The translations under genes were made by a program, and so were the position numbers. The notes beneath the pieces were generated by a model. It was not told the origin of the DNA, searched no databases, and saw only the letters and a program-made list of their open reading frames with translations. This document shows positions 34,149 through 45,692 of a stretch of 64,000 nucleotides of DNA, one piece after another; within the stretch, counting starts at the first letter, position 1; each line of letters begins with the position of its first letter. The DNA comes from Anagrus nilaparvatae (lineage: Eukaryota > Arthropoda > Insecta > Hymenoptera > Mymaridae). The stretch covers positions 1,302,001-1,366,000 of the forward strand of contig JAKSXM010000272.1 in assembly GCA_022575985.1 (NCBI GenBank), given 5' to 3'.

Positions 34149-36497
34149 TCAACGAAGTTTATAATTAATTTATCCAATGAGACACTTTGGGAAATTTCGT
34201 TAAACAATAGATTAAGTTAATGCAAACTTAATCGCAGCTTTTGTAAAATATTTCTTAGGTTATTAACTTGACTATAAGTAACCCTGATTATAAGTTTGAA
34301 ACCAACCTCATAAATTTTTAAAACTCCTTTATACGTGGGATTTACAAACTTAATTGAAAATTAATAAAAATATGATATTGTCGATTCCAAAATCACAAGA
34401 TCTAAAAAATTCTTGTACAAATTTATTCATAAAGCAAAACTTGGGATTAATTTCGTATTAAGTATTTTATATCTTTAAAATATATATTTAAGTGATAGGG
34501 TCCCCTAAAAACTTTGAAAATTTTATTAATTTTATAACTAAATACCTTTTTACATTAAGTTTGTGCGAATTATGCATTTTTTACTTACTAATTAATTACT
34601 AATTGTTTAATTAAAATTTAAAAAAAATTATATCGCCCTTTTGTGACGGGGTTTATTTGAATAAATGAATAATTATGTAAAATCAAATAGAACACTTTAT
34701 TAAAGTATCTAAAACTTGCCGTAGCTAAGTTTTAGTGATGTTACTTCTAAGGTTACAATATTGAGAATAATCATACGTATACATTAGTTAGTAATCTATT
34801 CTTATCTAGTTATATATATATATATGATTCACATGACTAGTTCATGGGAATCGTATGTTTAATATAAATAGATAAGAAGATAGTCTCGATATTACAATAT
34901 TATAGGTAAATTTTATACTTCCCGTTACACTTTCTTATATCACCTTTTTTATATACGAGAATGCGTAAAAAACTTGACAAGTCTGCTACAAGATCGAACT
35001 CTTCACATGTATTTTATAGACATACATAATATATATTTCTTTTAATAACTTAAATATCGCTCTTAATATTTTAGTAATGATTTAAAAATGATTGTCAAAT
35101 TACAAACGCATGAGTGAGATTTTGTTATGTATAATGGATAAAAAAAATATACTTTTCATTTCAGAGCTGGACATCGGCTGCACGCTAAAATCCTTATATA
35201 CGGTATATGGCATACGGTTCAGTGATATTTTATGCATGCATGTCTAATATTATATTCGGATTTTTGTGTAGAAAACTATATAGAAAACTACGTAGAAATC
35301 TATATAGAAATCTATGTAAAAATCTATAGGTAATTAAAATTAAAAATTAATACATTAAAAATCTATTCTTAATATTGTCTAAATCTACGTAGTGAAATCA
35401 GCATATATTATTTAAAAAAAAAGATAATTATTTATTATAAAAAGATTAATTGAGCATGAAAATGAGAAGTAATTATAAAAACTTGTTTTTAAAAATAAAT
35501 TAATTTATTTCCAAAGTTTTTAAAATTTTTCGGGACTTGTAATTTTTTAATTTTTATTATTTTTTCAAGAAGTTATTTATTTAATTCTTTATTTTTTTTC
35601 TAAGTAGTGAAATACTTTTTTTTAAACATTTTTGCAAATTTAAAAAAAAGTTTCTTAGCTTTTATTTTTGTAACAAAATACTTGAGTATCAAGGAATTTG
35701 TTTAAATTAAATATCAAATCAAATTACTATAAAACAAAGACTGTTTTTTTATTCTAGAAAATATTTAAAGACAATTTTACTTCTTGAAGTGGATTCAAAT
35801 CGTGTGAATTCTGCGGTACCACTGCAGTACCTTTTAATTAAAAACATTTAGCTTTGATTACTTCCATTTCCTGTAAAACCTATAGAATATGGGCATATCT
35901 CAGGAAGTAGTATCATTTCTAATTTTATTAGAATAAATTTTATTTTTAAGAGCACAATAATGACATTTGTACAGAAGTTTAAGGCCCCCTTTAAAAAAAT
36001 TAAAATTCGTAATGCATTTTTTTTTCAGTTTCTTGCTTAAAATCATTTCAAGAATATATAAAAAAATTTTCAAGCAAAAAAAAATATATGTTTTTGAGAT
36101 ATTTTGATTTTTATGGGACGGAGTATATGAAATATAAGCATTTAAAAACTTTAAACGCATTTATCTTAAAACTACTTTTTTAAATCGGTTCCAGTTCTAA
36201 CTTAAAAAGGTTATTCAGATATTGACCTAAATCTTGGTCCATTTTATTTGTAATTGTAGTGGAACTAGAAGATCAAAAAAACGTGAATTAAAAATTTTTT
36301 TTTGATCATATTAGGTGTTTTTTGTACTTAAAAATATCCATTATTCATTTTTGGCGCATTAAATGGTGAATTTTTGGAATTTTTGCTAACTTTTAGTTCC
36401 AGCACTTGAGAAGTCTATAGGGAATAAAATGCTTGTTTATTTTTTTTTTTCGTATGCCCGCAATAGGCACTAGGTGTGGAATCGTTTTTTACTTTTT
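34149..36497. other. AT-rich DNA; short tandem repeat and a stray hAT-array fragment
   Basis: Five units like GTAGAAATCTATATA lie in tandem at 35273-35327. At 35193-35220 a fragment TATATACGGTATATGGCATA resembles the arrays of the hAT-like element. No gene recognised. Confidence 0.45.
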
Positions 36498-36505
36498 TTT
36501 CAGCC

Positions 36506-36700
36506 TAGAGACCCTAGATTACCAGAGACTGCCAGATAGGTAGACTGTTTTTGATTGGTCCATCATTTGCAATCTCAACCATATATTTTAAATGAGGAAA
36601 TTTTTTTCGACCGACATCTTAGCTGGCACCTTTTTTATGATGGGTAGACTAAACGGAGCCACGTGCGTTTCTGGCAGTCTCTGCTAATCTAGGGTCTCTA
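36506..36700. mobile_element. 195-bp hAT-type MITE
   Basis: The ends TAGAGACCCTAGATTACCAG and (inverted) TAGAGACCCTAGATTAGCAG continue to AGACTGCCAGA for a nearly perfect 30-bp inverted repeat. The flanks TTTCAGCC (36498-36505) and TTTCAACC (36701-36708) match at 7 of 8 positions, fitting an 8-bp duplication that has since mutated. No coding sequence. Confidence 0.65.
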
Positions 36701-36984
36701 TTTCAACCTCTACTTTGACGCCCTCTATAAAATATAAAAAATTTTTTAATATAAAAATACTAATTTTTTTGTATTCTTTGATAGTTTAAAAAAAAAAATT
36801 TCTTTTTTTAAATTTAAGTTCTTGTATAATAAAATAACTAAAAACCTTGGGTTTAACACACTGCGTTCAGTTGGCTAAGCTACCTGAAATCTTATAACTT
36901 GTTGCTAACATAAAACATAAAATTTAGTTATATGTCAACATTATTTGAAACGAATTTTATACTTTTACATTTTTAAATGGTTTA

Positions 36985-37490
36985 AAGACTATTCCCGGAT
37001 AAGAGGGGGCTCCGGCCCACAAAACCGATTGCCGTGAAATTTTCAGGGCATACTTTGGGTACCAAAAGACCACCTTTCACCTATATAGGGACTTTATAGG
37101 GTTTTTAGCAAATTTAATAAATTTTCGATAAATTTTATTTCATTTAAAGACACGTAAGATTTAGGGCTAATTAAAAGTGACTTTTTTACACATAAAATAA
37201 CTCACCTAAAATGATAGAACATAATGTTAAAGCTTAAAACAGTTTTTCAAGCTATTTTATGTCATTTTTTTTCAAAAAAATCCGAAGTTTTTGTTATTTT
37301 TCCTTTGTTTTCTCGGAACTGGTGATAGGTACACTCTCAATTTTTTTTCTGGTAACATATTTTAGTTGTACAAGGTCACCTTGAAATTTTCAGACAGAAC
37401 AGTTTGGTGCAACCTACTTAAAAATCCACTCAAAGTTCGCAATTTTCGGTTTTTAGCAAATTTTTATTTTATACGATGAAAATGGTAAGT
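36985..37490. repeat. Left inverted-repeat arm of transposon B
   Basis: About 505 bp, matched inverted by the three right-arm pieces. The outer end is not defined by a clear target duplication. Confidence 0.75.
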
Positions 37491-37673
37491 AATTTTGAAT
37501 TATCAGTGAAATACTTTTTAATTTATTTCAATTTTATACTTTTTTCAATATATTAAACTATTTTTAATATTTTTCATGCTAGACTGAAGAAAATATTTCA
37601 ATTAAAAACGAAAAAAATTTAATTTTATACATTTGTAGGTGGTGGTAAAGGAGGAAGGAGGTAGGGGGGGAGG

Positions 37674-38890
37674 TTAGAGAGAAGAAAATATCATTGCTAA
37701 ATAGCATAAAGCAATTGATAATTGATAACTTCCAGTGAACAGAAGTATGAGCTCTGGAATATTCATTTCTGGAAAATCATTTATTGTAGAAGAGTCGCTA
37801 ACTTTATAAATAACTTTCTTTAAATTCCATCTAACAGCTTCGACTTCAACTTCTTTTGCTAATGTATTCTCGGTTTCTTTACGTAATTTCATATAGTTAA
37901 CAATTTCATCATGCATACCTTTGTCTGAGTCTATTCTTTTGCCAAAAAGGTTATTTAGGAAACAAGCAATTTTGCATACATTCCCAATTTTGGGAAGATA
38001 TTTATTATGAACTTCGTTGTGAAGTAACTTGTTCTTTTTTCCAATTACTCCATATACATTTTCGACTACAAACCTTATTTTTGTGACAAATCTTGATTCA
38101 TTTGCTTCTTTTGTTGTTAATTGACGTCGTTTTCTTTTTACCTTTTTATTAATACCTTATAACCTTTAACTTCTAATTCTTTTATGACATCACGAAAACC
38201 TCTATCTAAGACAAAAATATCACCAGGTCTTAAAATTCTACTTAAACCTTCAGGATTTTCTAAAACATTCCTTAATATTTGGGCATCATTTAAATTAGCA
38301 TTAAAAGGTCCTGGCAAGTCTATTACAAAACTATCCGTGGCACAAATAGTAAATCGCTTACATAGATGATTTTTTTTCTGAACGGAATACGATTTACGTT
38401 GATATGCATTGTTAGAACTTTTTTGATGGTAAACGTAGGTGCCATCACATATTATTATTAATTGGTTCATCTATATCGTGTAATTTTAGAGCCATTTTTG
38501 TTTTATATAACTTAATAAGATCTTGTCTTGAAAGTGCTCTGATGCCAAATTTTGAATTTAAAACATCTTTTTCAAAAGCGTTTATAACAGAAGAACAACA
38601 GCTTGAAACTATTTGATTTTTTTTAACTTCTAAGATCGCGTTTATAAACTCATCACTGCTTCCAGTTCTTAGTTTCATTAAAAAAATAACCACAGCTTGA
38701 AGAGAATCTCTATTTTCTGATTTTCTTAGGTTAGGAAGCAAACTAACTATATGATGTATTTCTTCCCAACCATATCCAGTAAAAACTTCAATCGCTTTTC
38801 ATTTAATGTATAATCCGCAATCTTATCATGTATTCTTTTGTTACTTAATTCTGACAATTTGTTTAATGATATTAATATACAATTTTAACT
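37674..38890 (-). pseudogene. Transposon B transposase (DDE_Tnp_4-like), frameshifted
   Basis: Minus-strand blocks run VFTGYGWEEIHHIVSLLPNL, AVVIFLMKLRTGSSDEF, LIIICDGTYVYHQKSSNNAY, QRKSYSVQKKNHLCKRFTIC, FVIDLPGPFNANLNDAQIL, LRPGDIFVLDRGFRDVIKEL, TTKEANESRFVTKIRFVVEN and FTGSYQLSIALCYLA. The Asp in DGTYVYH, the Asp in VLDRGFRD and the Glu in FVVENVYG fit the DDE triad of the DDE_Tnp_4 (IS5/Harbinger-related) fold. This layout is typical of a family I recall from insect and cnidarian genomes. Frames change near 38745, 38460 and 38140, so the gene is inactive as it stands. It carries out cut-and-paste transposition in active relatives, acting on the inverted arms that flank it. Confidence 0.75.
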
Positions 38891-39228
38891 AGGGCTACTA
38901 TGTATTTTCGAAAAAAATGTAAATAATTTTAATAAAAAATTTCTCATAATTATATAAGCTATGCAGAATCTTGTTCGTGAAAAACTGAGAAGTTTTAAAA
39001 TAATAAAACTGAAAATAATTATATTTATAACAATAATTTCAAAATAAATTAAAATAAAAGTATAGTTGATATCTTATTTAACAATGCACGTAAAAAATGA
39101 ATTTCATAGCTTTGTATACCGATACTGTAATAAAAAATATTAGAAATAGAATAAATATTTAACAAATTATTATTAATGCATTTAAGAATGCCACGTCATT
39201 GACATTTAAATCAGTATTTTTATTCTGT

Positions 39229-40642
39229 CATTTATGGCGTTGCTGCAAGGTTTGTAAATATTCCTGTGACCATTGCCGCCACCAGTCCTGCAACATCTGC
39301 TGTACTAGCTTATAACGTTACAGGGCTGGTATCTTTTCATTTAAGTAGTTGGGTTCAGGAAGAATACCAGGTTGAGCCTGAGTTAATATTACAGAGGGTG
39401 ACAAAAATAAATTGTCAGATGGGTCCTCAGTTAGGGGTATCAAGGGTCTGGAGTTCAAGCAGCATTCTATCTGCTTGAGAAGAGTATAGAACTCTTCAAA
39501 CGTGAGTTTATGAGTACTTAAAACCCTTCTAAGATGATGTTTCACGGACTTTATAGCCGCTTCCCAGATTCCACCAAAATGAGGCGCGCCTGGGGCGTTA
39601 AATGACCAAGAGGTACCCTCGTCAGCCAATGAGCCCACCAGCTTCTGCATGTAGTCCGAAGACTCCATGTACATCTGCCTTAGAAGCTTATCGGCACCGA
39701 CAAAGGTCTTACCTTGGTCACTATACAGCCCAGAACACTGACCCCGTGTTAAGGTGAATCTACGGAAGGCGGCTAATAACCCTAACTGCAGGTAAAATAC
39801 CCATTTTTTGAGCCACAGTTTCAGCCCTATATCTACGACATGTATTACAGCTATTTAAATAAGATCTGATCATTCTCTTAGATTTTACAATCCAAAAACT
39901 TTGCCTAACTGTAGAATGAGTCAATCTTATACCACTATGCAATTTTTTCTCATGAACTTAACCAATAATTAATTTCGAAAATTGACAATTATACGGAAGT
40001 ATGAAAGAGTGTTTTTCATCTGGGTCTAATGATGATGCCTGTACCCTGCCACCAACTATTAATAAATTTTTATCTAAACAAGGATCTATACTCCGCAAAT
40101 TGGAATTTTCTATCTCTCTACCACTTTCAAGATATTTAATATCATTTTTAAAATGACCCCGCTGAACAACAAAAATCCAGACAAATCTAGCTCTAATTAA
40201 TTCAGAAATAGAAGGAGTTCTAAAACATTTCAATCTATAATCTACTTCAAACCAACAATTAGTAAATAATCTCAAATCTTTTTTATTAGTTAATTTACTT
40301 TTTATTTTAGTTTTTACTAGAAGCCTGTCAATAAAACGTAAGACATATGACGTAACTCTTAGGAGTTTTTGAAGATCCGAATATTTATTTAACAAATCCC
40401 AATGTTGTACTTTCTTATTCTTTTTTAAGTTAACATTAAAGTTGTGAGATACAACATTCACATATTTGACACGAATACATATTTGTACCTCATCCAGCCT
40501 ATCAATAGTTCAGCTAGATCTGGGAGCAAATTCGCCCCACAATGCAAGAGGTTATTGATACTTTATTAAAATCTCTAGCTGCACCATTGAAGACTGACCT
40601 AAATTTACCATTATGTAAAATACCATGATAGGGTATAAAATA
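39229..40642 (-). pseudogene. BEL/Pao pol remnant: RT start fused to RNase H linker and integrase ends
   Basis: In minus-strand order: HGILHNGKFRSVFNGAA-like and NLLHCGANLLPDLAELLIGW are the first RT blocks. Reading then jumps to LLRVTSYVLRFIDRL (linker), NLLIVGGRVQASSLDPDEKH and FILPYNCQFSKLIIG. The integrase HHCC zinc site follows (LHSGIRLTHSTVRQSFWIV, SCNTCRRY). After a second jump comes SDQGKTFVGADKLL, then FNAPGAPHFGGIWEAAIKSV and the terminal WWRQWSQEYLQTLQQRHK. The YxDD part of RT, RNase H and most of the integrase DDE core are deleted. Frameshifts near 39950 and 39700 and a TAA near 39315 add to the damage. Confidence 0.75.
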
Positions 40643-41533
40643 TTATAAATCAACAGAACCTAAAATATGTGATTCTTCCATATGACCTAATTCTCTGTAA
40701 TCTACGAAAAATTTATAATAAGCTTTCTTATACTCAGGATCCTTAGGAAAACGAGATTCAATCCTATTTAAAAATTTTTTAGAAATGGAAAAAGAACCTT
40801 TAAAAGATAGGCCTTGTGAAGATTTTTTGAAAGGTAAGCGAACTGCATCTTGACCTGTTTCATCCCTATGATGAGTTTTAACGAAAAGGTCTTCACAAGC
40901 CTGTTCATCAGGAGTTAGAAAAGAGGTGGATTTGTCAAAAATTTCTTCTTGATGCCAAAATTTTTCTAAGTCAAAATTTAAGTTATTATTATTTAAATTA
41001 GAATCATCTACCAAGCTACAAATTGGCCCACCGCCATAATTACCGGAAACAATCCAACCTAATTTAGTTGGCATGGCTATAGGGTCTATGGGTTCAGCCA
41101 TTTGAACATCATTAGCTATAGCCGCATGGATAGTTGTACCAAGTAATATTTGAATATTACCTTGACCATTAAAGTTTGGATCTGCTAATACCAAATTTTT
41201 TAAGTGATTAAGTTCCTTAAATTTTACCGAAGAATTTGGGTTATAACCCGAAATCTTAGGAAGGACATGAGCTTCAACTTCCATTTTGAAATCAGATACA
41301 AAATGAGGTTTAATGAAAAATGAGGCTACCTTGCTACAAGTATACGCGATATTACCGCCAATTCCTGATATGGGTAATTTTATCGAATGAACTAGGAGTT
41401 TTAAATTTTTTACGAAAGATTGTTTAATAAATGACGCTTGGGAACATTGGTCCACCAAAGCCCTAACCAAAAATTCCCCACCATCAATATCAGATACCCT
41501 TATCATGGCAGTATCTAGCAAAGATTCAGACAT
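40643..41533 (-). CDS. BEL/Pao protease region (DUF1758-like)
   Basis: An intact 296-codon frame. EFLVRALVDQCSQASFIKQ holds the catalytic Asp in the position of the retropepsin D-x-G motif; here the third residue is Cys. The domain continues with LPISGIGGNIAYTCSKVASF, ILLGTTIHAAI and LGWIVSGNYGG (the usual GWIVSG end of BEL proteases). Next come the segment leading toward RT (FWHQEEIFDKS, FLTPDEQACEDLFVKTHHRD) and YYKFFVDYRELGHMEESHI, which precedes RT in this family. It starts 6 bp after the gag stop and would be made as a continuation of the polyprotein or after re-initiation. RT is truncated downstream. Confidence 0.75.
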   Translation of the reverse strand: MSESLLDTAMIRVSDIDGGEFLVRALVDQCSQASFIKQSFVKNLKLLVHSIKLPISGIGGNIAYTCSKVASFFIKPHFVSDFKMEVEAHVLPKISGYNPNSSVKFKELNHLKNLVLADPNFNGQGNIQILLGTTIHAAIANDVQMAEPIDPIAMPTKLGWIVSGNYGGGPICSLVDDSNLNNNNLNFDLEKFWHQEEIFDKSTSFLTPDEQACEDLFVKTHHRDETGQDAVRLPFKKSSQGLSFKGSFSISKKFLNRIESRFPKDPEYKKAYYKFFVDYRELGHMEESHILGSVDL

Positions 41534-41539
41534 TGATTG

Positions 41540-42985
41540 TCAAGAAGTACTAGGTAGAATAGTTTTTTCTGCAGCTACAGAGCTTCTCTCTACACTTTTA
41601 GCTTGATTATCATTACTAGAATTATTAATATTATGTTTATTATTATTTTTATTATTACTATTTTTATTATTGGTATTTTTATTCATATGTAGGGTTGTAT
41701 GGTGTTTGCCATTACACTCCTGACATCTCATTTTAGAAAAACATTTTTCAGCTTTATGCTTTATTCCTAAGCAATTATAACATCTATCATTTTTGTCTAG
41801 AAATTCTTTCCTCTGATCTACCGATTTACTTTTAAATTTCGGGCAAGATTGAAGCCAGTGATTTTCACCACAAATGATACATTTAACGGAATTAGATTTA
41901 CTATTATTATTACTAGTACTTGGTTCAATCTGGCTATGAAATACTTTAACGGCGAACGAATTAGTTTGATTTTTAGTTTTATCAAAATTTTGCTTGGAGA
42001 CACTACTTGTCTCTTCAATAGATTCAAGAATTTCTATTTCTTTGTTTAAAAATTCTATCATTTTGCAAAATTTCGGAGGATCAGCATTAGAAGCTACAGA
42101 ATTAGTCTCATTAAGACTATTTTCAATTACCGATTGATCATTATCAGAATTATTTGATTGATTATTATGATATGAATTACTCAAAAAAATTTCCCATTGT
42201 TCCCTACTCTTAAAGTCTAATAAGGATAAAACATGAAAAACCATCAGCTCGTCCCAATGTTGAGTAAGTCTGCCTAGCCCTTTCAATGCTGATAAAAGGA
42301 TATTGATGCTACTTACTAATCTTTTAAGCTCAGAAGCAGAGCTTTTTTGTGCTTTTGAAACAGAATAAATTGCAGAAATATGAGCATTAACTAATCGTTT
42401 CTTTATTTCATACTTCTCCTTTAATTTGTTCCAAGCTAATTCAAAATTTGCTTCAGTTATTTCAAAGGGTTGGATTAAGTCCAGTGCATCCCCTTTGATA
42501 TGGGATTTCAGATGCCTAAGCTTAATTACACTGGAAGTGTTTTGTCTATTTATTACTGTAGAAGTAAAAATGTCGCAAAACGATTCCCAGTGTTTATAAT
42601 CCCCGTCGAAATCAGGGATTGAAAGGGGAGGCAGCCTATCGTTATCCAAAGTTATGATTTGCATTGGAGGTTGGGTTTGTACAGTAGGGATGGCTGAGGG
42701 GTTCGCATTCAAAAGATTCTGAAACTTAGCTAAATTTACTAAATAATTTTCCTCTACTCTATCAAAAACATTCTCTGTAAAATAGATGTGATTAGCTAAT
42801 GAGGGGTAGTCCGGATGAGACATCATTGTATTATGATTTTTCTCAAATTTTATGAAATTTCTGCTTAAAGATTCTATCCTAACCTTACATGACGCAAGGG
42901 TTTTGTTGGGGTCGGAATGAAACCTCTCAAACGCTTTAAACATTCTATCTGACAGGTCATTTTGTTCCAAAAATAGGTTAGACAT
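41540..42985 (-). CDS. BEL/Pao Gag (DUF1759-like, three Cys/His knuckles)
   Basis: An intact 481-codon frame starting MSNLFLEQNDLSDRMFKAF. The middle carries the DUF1759 signature: LPPLSIPDFDGDYKHWESFC, SVIKLRHLKSHIKGDALDLI, FELAWNKLKEKYEIKKRLVN. Near the C-terminus are Cys/His clusters CIICGENHWLQSC, CYNCLGIKHKAEKC and CQECNGKHHTTLH, the nucleic-acid-binding knuckles usual for insect BEL/Pao Gag, followed by an Asn/Lys-rich tail. Gag assembles the particle and binds the RNA. Retention of a clean Gag in an element without RT is notable. Leader and LTR lie upstream on the same strand. Confidence 0.85.
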   Translation of the reverse strand: MSNLFLEQNDLSDRMFKAFERFHSDPNKTLASCKVRIESLSRNFIKFEKNHNTMMSHPDYPSLANHIYFTENVFDRVEENYLVNLAKFQNLLNANPSAIPTVQTQPPMQIITLDNDRLPPLSIPDFDGDYKHWESFCDIFTSTVINRQNTSSVIKLRHLKSHIKGDALDLIQPFEITEANFELAWNKLKEKYEIKKRLVNAHISAIYSVSKAQKSSASELKRLVSSINILLSALKGLGRLTQHWDELMVFHVLSLLDFKSREQWEIFLSNSYHNNQSNNSDNDQSVIENSLNETNSVASNADPPKFCKMIEFLNKEIEILESIEETSSVSKQNFDKTKNQTNSFAVKVFHSQIEPSTSNNNSKSNSVKCIICGENHWLQSCPKFKSKSVDQRKEFLDKNDRCYNCLGIKHKAEKCFSKMRCQECNGKHHTTLHMNKNTNNKNSNNKNNNKHNINNSSNDNQAKSVERSSVAAEKTILPSTS

Positions 42986-45253
42986 TGTGGTGGTATATGG
43001 TCACAGGAATATAATATTAAGAAAATAAATTGATAAGTCAGAACTTGCTTAAAGATAAGAAAAAAAAAATTGATACCAATAATGAAGCTAAACTAATGCT
43101 AATAATTTGCAAAAAATAAATCAATAAATTAAAAAATTCCAAAATATAAAATATATGAAAAAAGAATAAGATTGATTTATTATTAAATTTCAAATAAACA
43201 AAAACAAAAAAAAATTTTTTCTTTTTTTTTAATCAAGTTTTGACTTATTTTTTTTTTAAATGTTTTTAAATCAAGTGAGAAAAAATCATTTCATAATATT
43301 ATAATAAAAAAATTTTTAATTATTTTAAATTAAATGAATTGATTGCAATATTTATTGAAAAACCTTACTAAATAGAAAATATTTAAAATTATTGTATAAA
43401 TAATTTTTTACTAAATGCTTTTTTAAACGCTGACGTGACGCGGTCCAATCCTTGATCAGCCAAAGCACCTCCAAGAACAGCCAAAACAATGATCTCCAAG
43501 GTCCAAAAAGATCCCAAAAGCCAGCCACGCATTTTTATTATAGCCAGCCACATATTTCAATGACCATAACACCAGAACTTCAACGCCAGTACCTTAGGAA
43601 CTTCCAAAATAAATAGTTAAAAATTCTAATTTAAAGAAGAACAAAAAACAAATGCTAATGTTCCTTTTTATTTTTTTTTTTTTTTTTAAACCAAAAAAAA
43701 AATCCAAGTTAATAAAAAAATCAATTTTTAAGAATGGAAAAAAATAATGTATATTACTCGAGATTTGATAAAACAAAACAATTTCAAAAAAATTTTTATT
43801 CTAATTATAAAAAGATTTTTATTAAAGAAAATTCTAAACTGAAATATTTATCATTGAAAAAATCTAAAAACTAATTTAATTCAATCATAGAAATAATAAT
43901 TATTTTAATATTTTAAAAATTTAAATTTATTTATTGTTTATAATTATATATTCAATTATAAACAGATTCATACAAAATACATTATACACATACCACACTA
44001 TGCGCCCCACCACTTAATAATATCAATAGTTGATTTATTACAAATTTATTTTTATATAAAAAAATTTTAATTTTTGATATATTATATAATACAAAATGAA
44101 AAGAAGTGTATATTTTTTTTTAATTTAATTCAAAATTAAAAATTTAAAATTAAAAAAATTATTTAATTTAATTTTAATAATACAATACAAAAAATTACAT
44201 ATATTATAAAGAAAAGAAAGAGAGAGGGAAATTAATTATACTACCTCTCTTTTTTTTTTAAATTCAATTTTATTTTAAAAAAAGAAAAAGCTTAAGTCCA
44301 AAAGGACAATGCAAAAAAAGTAGAGAGAGAGAGAGAGAAATATTTCCACAAAATATTACCTAAATAGGTTAAGTTGATTTAGCTGCTTAGATGCGCACCT
44401 TACTCCGAAATTCCCAAAAGCAAAGAAAAAAATGATAGCTGCTTCTATTGTTGCGAATTTGACTTGACCGGATAAGAGGTTAAAAATGACCACGTGATGC
44501 AATGTTTTTCCGGTCCAGTTTAATGCCATACCAAGAAATGAGCGAATTTCCTTTAAGCGCCAAAATGCTTCTTTTTCTTCTTTTTAATTTCCTGTCTCTC
44601 CTCTCTTAATGCCTTGATTGTGTGCGTCAACTCCCACCATTTATAAATACGAAATATCGCACGAACGGCAAAAATAAAAATAACTTGAAAAAATCCTTCT
44701 CTTTTTTTTTATATTTGCTCATGATTCTTTTTGACAAAAATTTATTTCTTAAAATAAAACAACTTCTCCAATCTTATTGTACGTTGCCATATGACGTAAT
44801 CAAATGAAAAAAGAAATGATGAAATTTCGTCGCGGGTGTTGTCCCTTTTTTCTTATACCGGTACATGCCGCGCCAGCGTTCATTCAAAAGGCGCCATATT
44901 TTCTTCTTTCTTTTTTCACGTTTTTATCAAAATTTTATTTTTTGATTTTTATGATTTTAAAATTTTTGTTAATTTTTTTGTGTTTTTATTTTGCAAAAGT
45001 ATATAAAAAATAATGTCACAATTCTTCTCTTTTATTAAATGCTTGCACGTGTTCACCAAGTTTAAACGTTTTCATTATTTTTCTTTAAATCACTATGTGA
45101 CGTATATAAAAAAATTATGAACACATAAAAGCACATTTCTTGATATTTTTATATCTTCTAGCATAATTTTACAATATCACTCTACTTTTTCGTTTTCTTC
45201 TTCATCCACTTATTAAAACCAATTTTTTTTTTTAAACCGCCATGGATGCCAAA
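42986..45253 (-). other. BEL/Pao leader (untranslated) region
   Basis: About 2.3 kb of A/T-homopolymer-rich sequence between LTR and gag, with only low-complexity frames. Just inside the LTR, the minus strand reads TTTGGCATCCATGGCGG, a candidate primer-binding site starting at TGG. The primer tRNA was not identified. Confidence 0.5.
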
Positions 45254-45452
45254 TGTCGGAGTGGGTTGAAGGAAAGATGGAGAAATAAATAATAAGATGA
45301 TTTATAACTTCTACTATTATATAATTTATTTATAAAAGGCCCACAGCCAGCGTCTGTTCTTGTTGAGAGTTAGCGACGCACTACTCGCACCGGAAACTCA
45401 GAACAGTAAAAATTTAATGACACTATATACAATATATACACGTACCACAACA
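45254..45452 (-). repeat. BEL/Pao long terminal repeat
   Basis: On the minus strand it starts TGTTGTGGTACGTG and ends CACTCCGACA, i.e. TGT...ACA termini over 199 bp. The outer side joins transposon B arm sequence exactly and the inner side a candidate primer-binding site. It contains GGGCCTTTTATAAATAAA, offering a TATA-like and AATAAA-like element. Only one LTR is present, so identity of paired LTRs cannot date it. Confidence 0.6.
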
Positions 45453-45692
45453 ATCGTATAAAATAAAAATTTGCTAAAAACCGAAAATTGCGAACTCCAG
45501 TTTGAGTGGATTTTTAAGTAGGTTGAAAATTTCAAGGTGACCTTGTACAACTAAAATATGTTACCAGAAAAAAAATTGAGAGTGTACCTATCACCAGTTC
45601 CGAGAAAACAAGGGAAAAATAACAAAAACTTCGGATTTTTTTGAAAAAAAATGACATAAAATAGCTTGTAAAAACTGTTTTAAGCTTTAACA
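45453..45692. repeat. Right arm of transposon B, inner piece
   Basis: Inverse of about 37228-37480: GCTAAAAACCGAAAATTGCG, TCAAGGTGACCTTGTACAAC, AGAGTGTACCTATCACCAGT, TTTTAAGCTTTAACATTA. It breaks at 45692 where the 555-bp repeat block starts and continues at 47089. Confidence 0.75.

Larger units (their letters stand above)
39229..45452 (-). mobile_element. BEL/Pao LTR retrotransposon, reverse-transcriptase core deleted, one LTR
   Basis: Order on the minus strand: LTR (45254-45452), long leader, gag, protease, start of reverse transcriptase, then directly the RNase H/integrase linker and integrase ends. The LTR abuts transposon B arm sequence without a gap at 45452/45453, so insertion was inside that arm. 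No second LTR is found beyond 39229, so the 3' end is lost. Gag and protease frames are intact, unlike the rest. Confidence 0.8.

Noticed and set aside
44622..45013. Two hydrophobic frames in the BEL/Pao leader
   Set aside because: T-rich low-complexity DNA; no homology pattern and not conserved with any domain.
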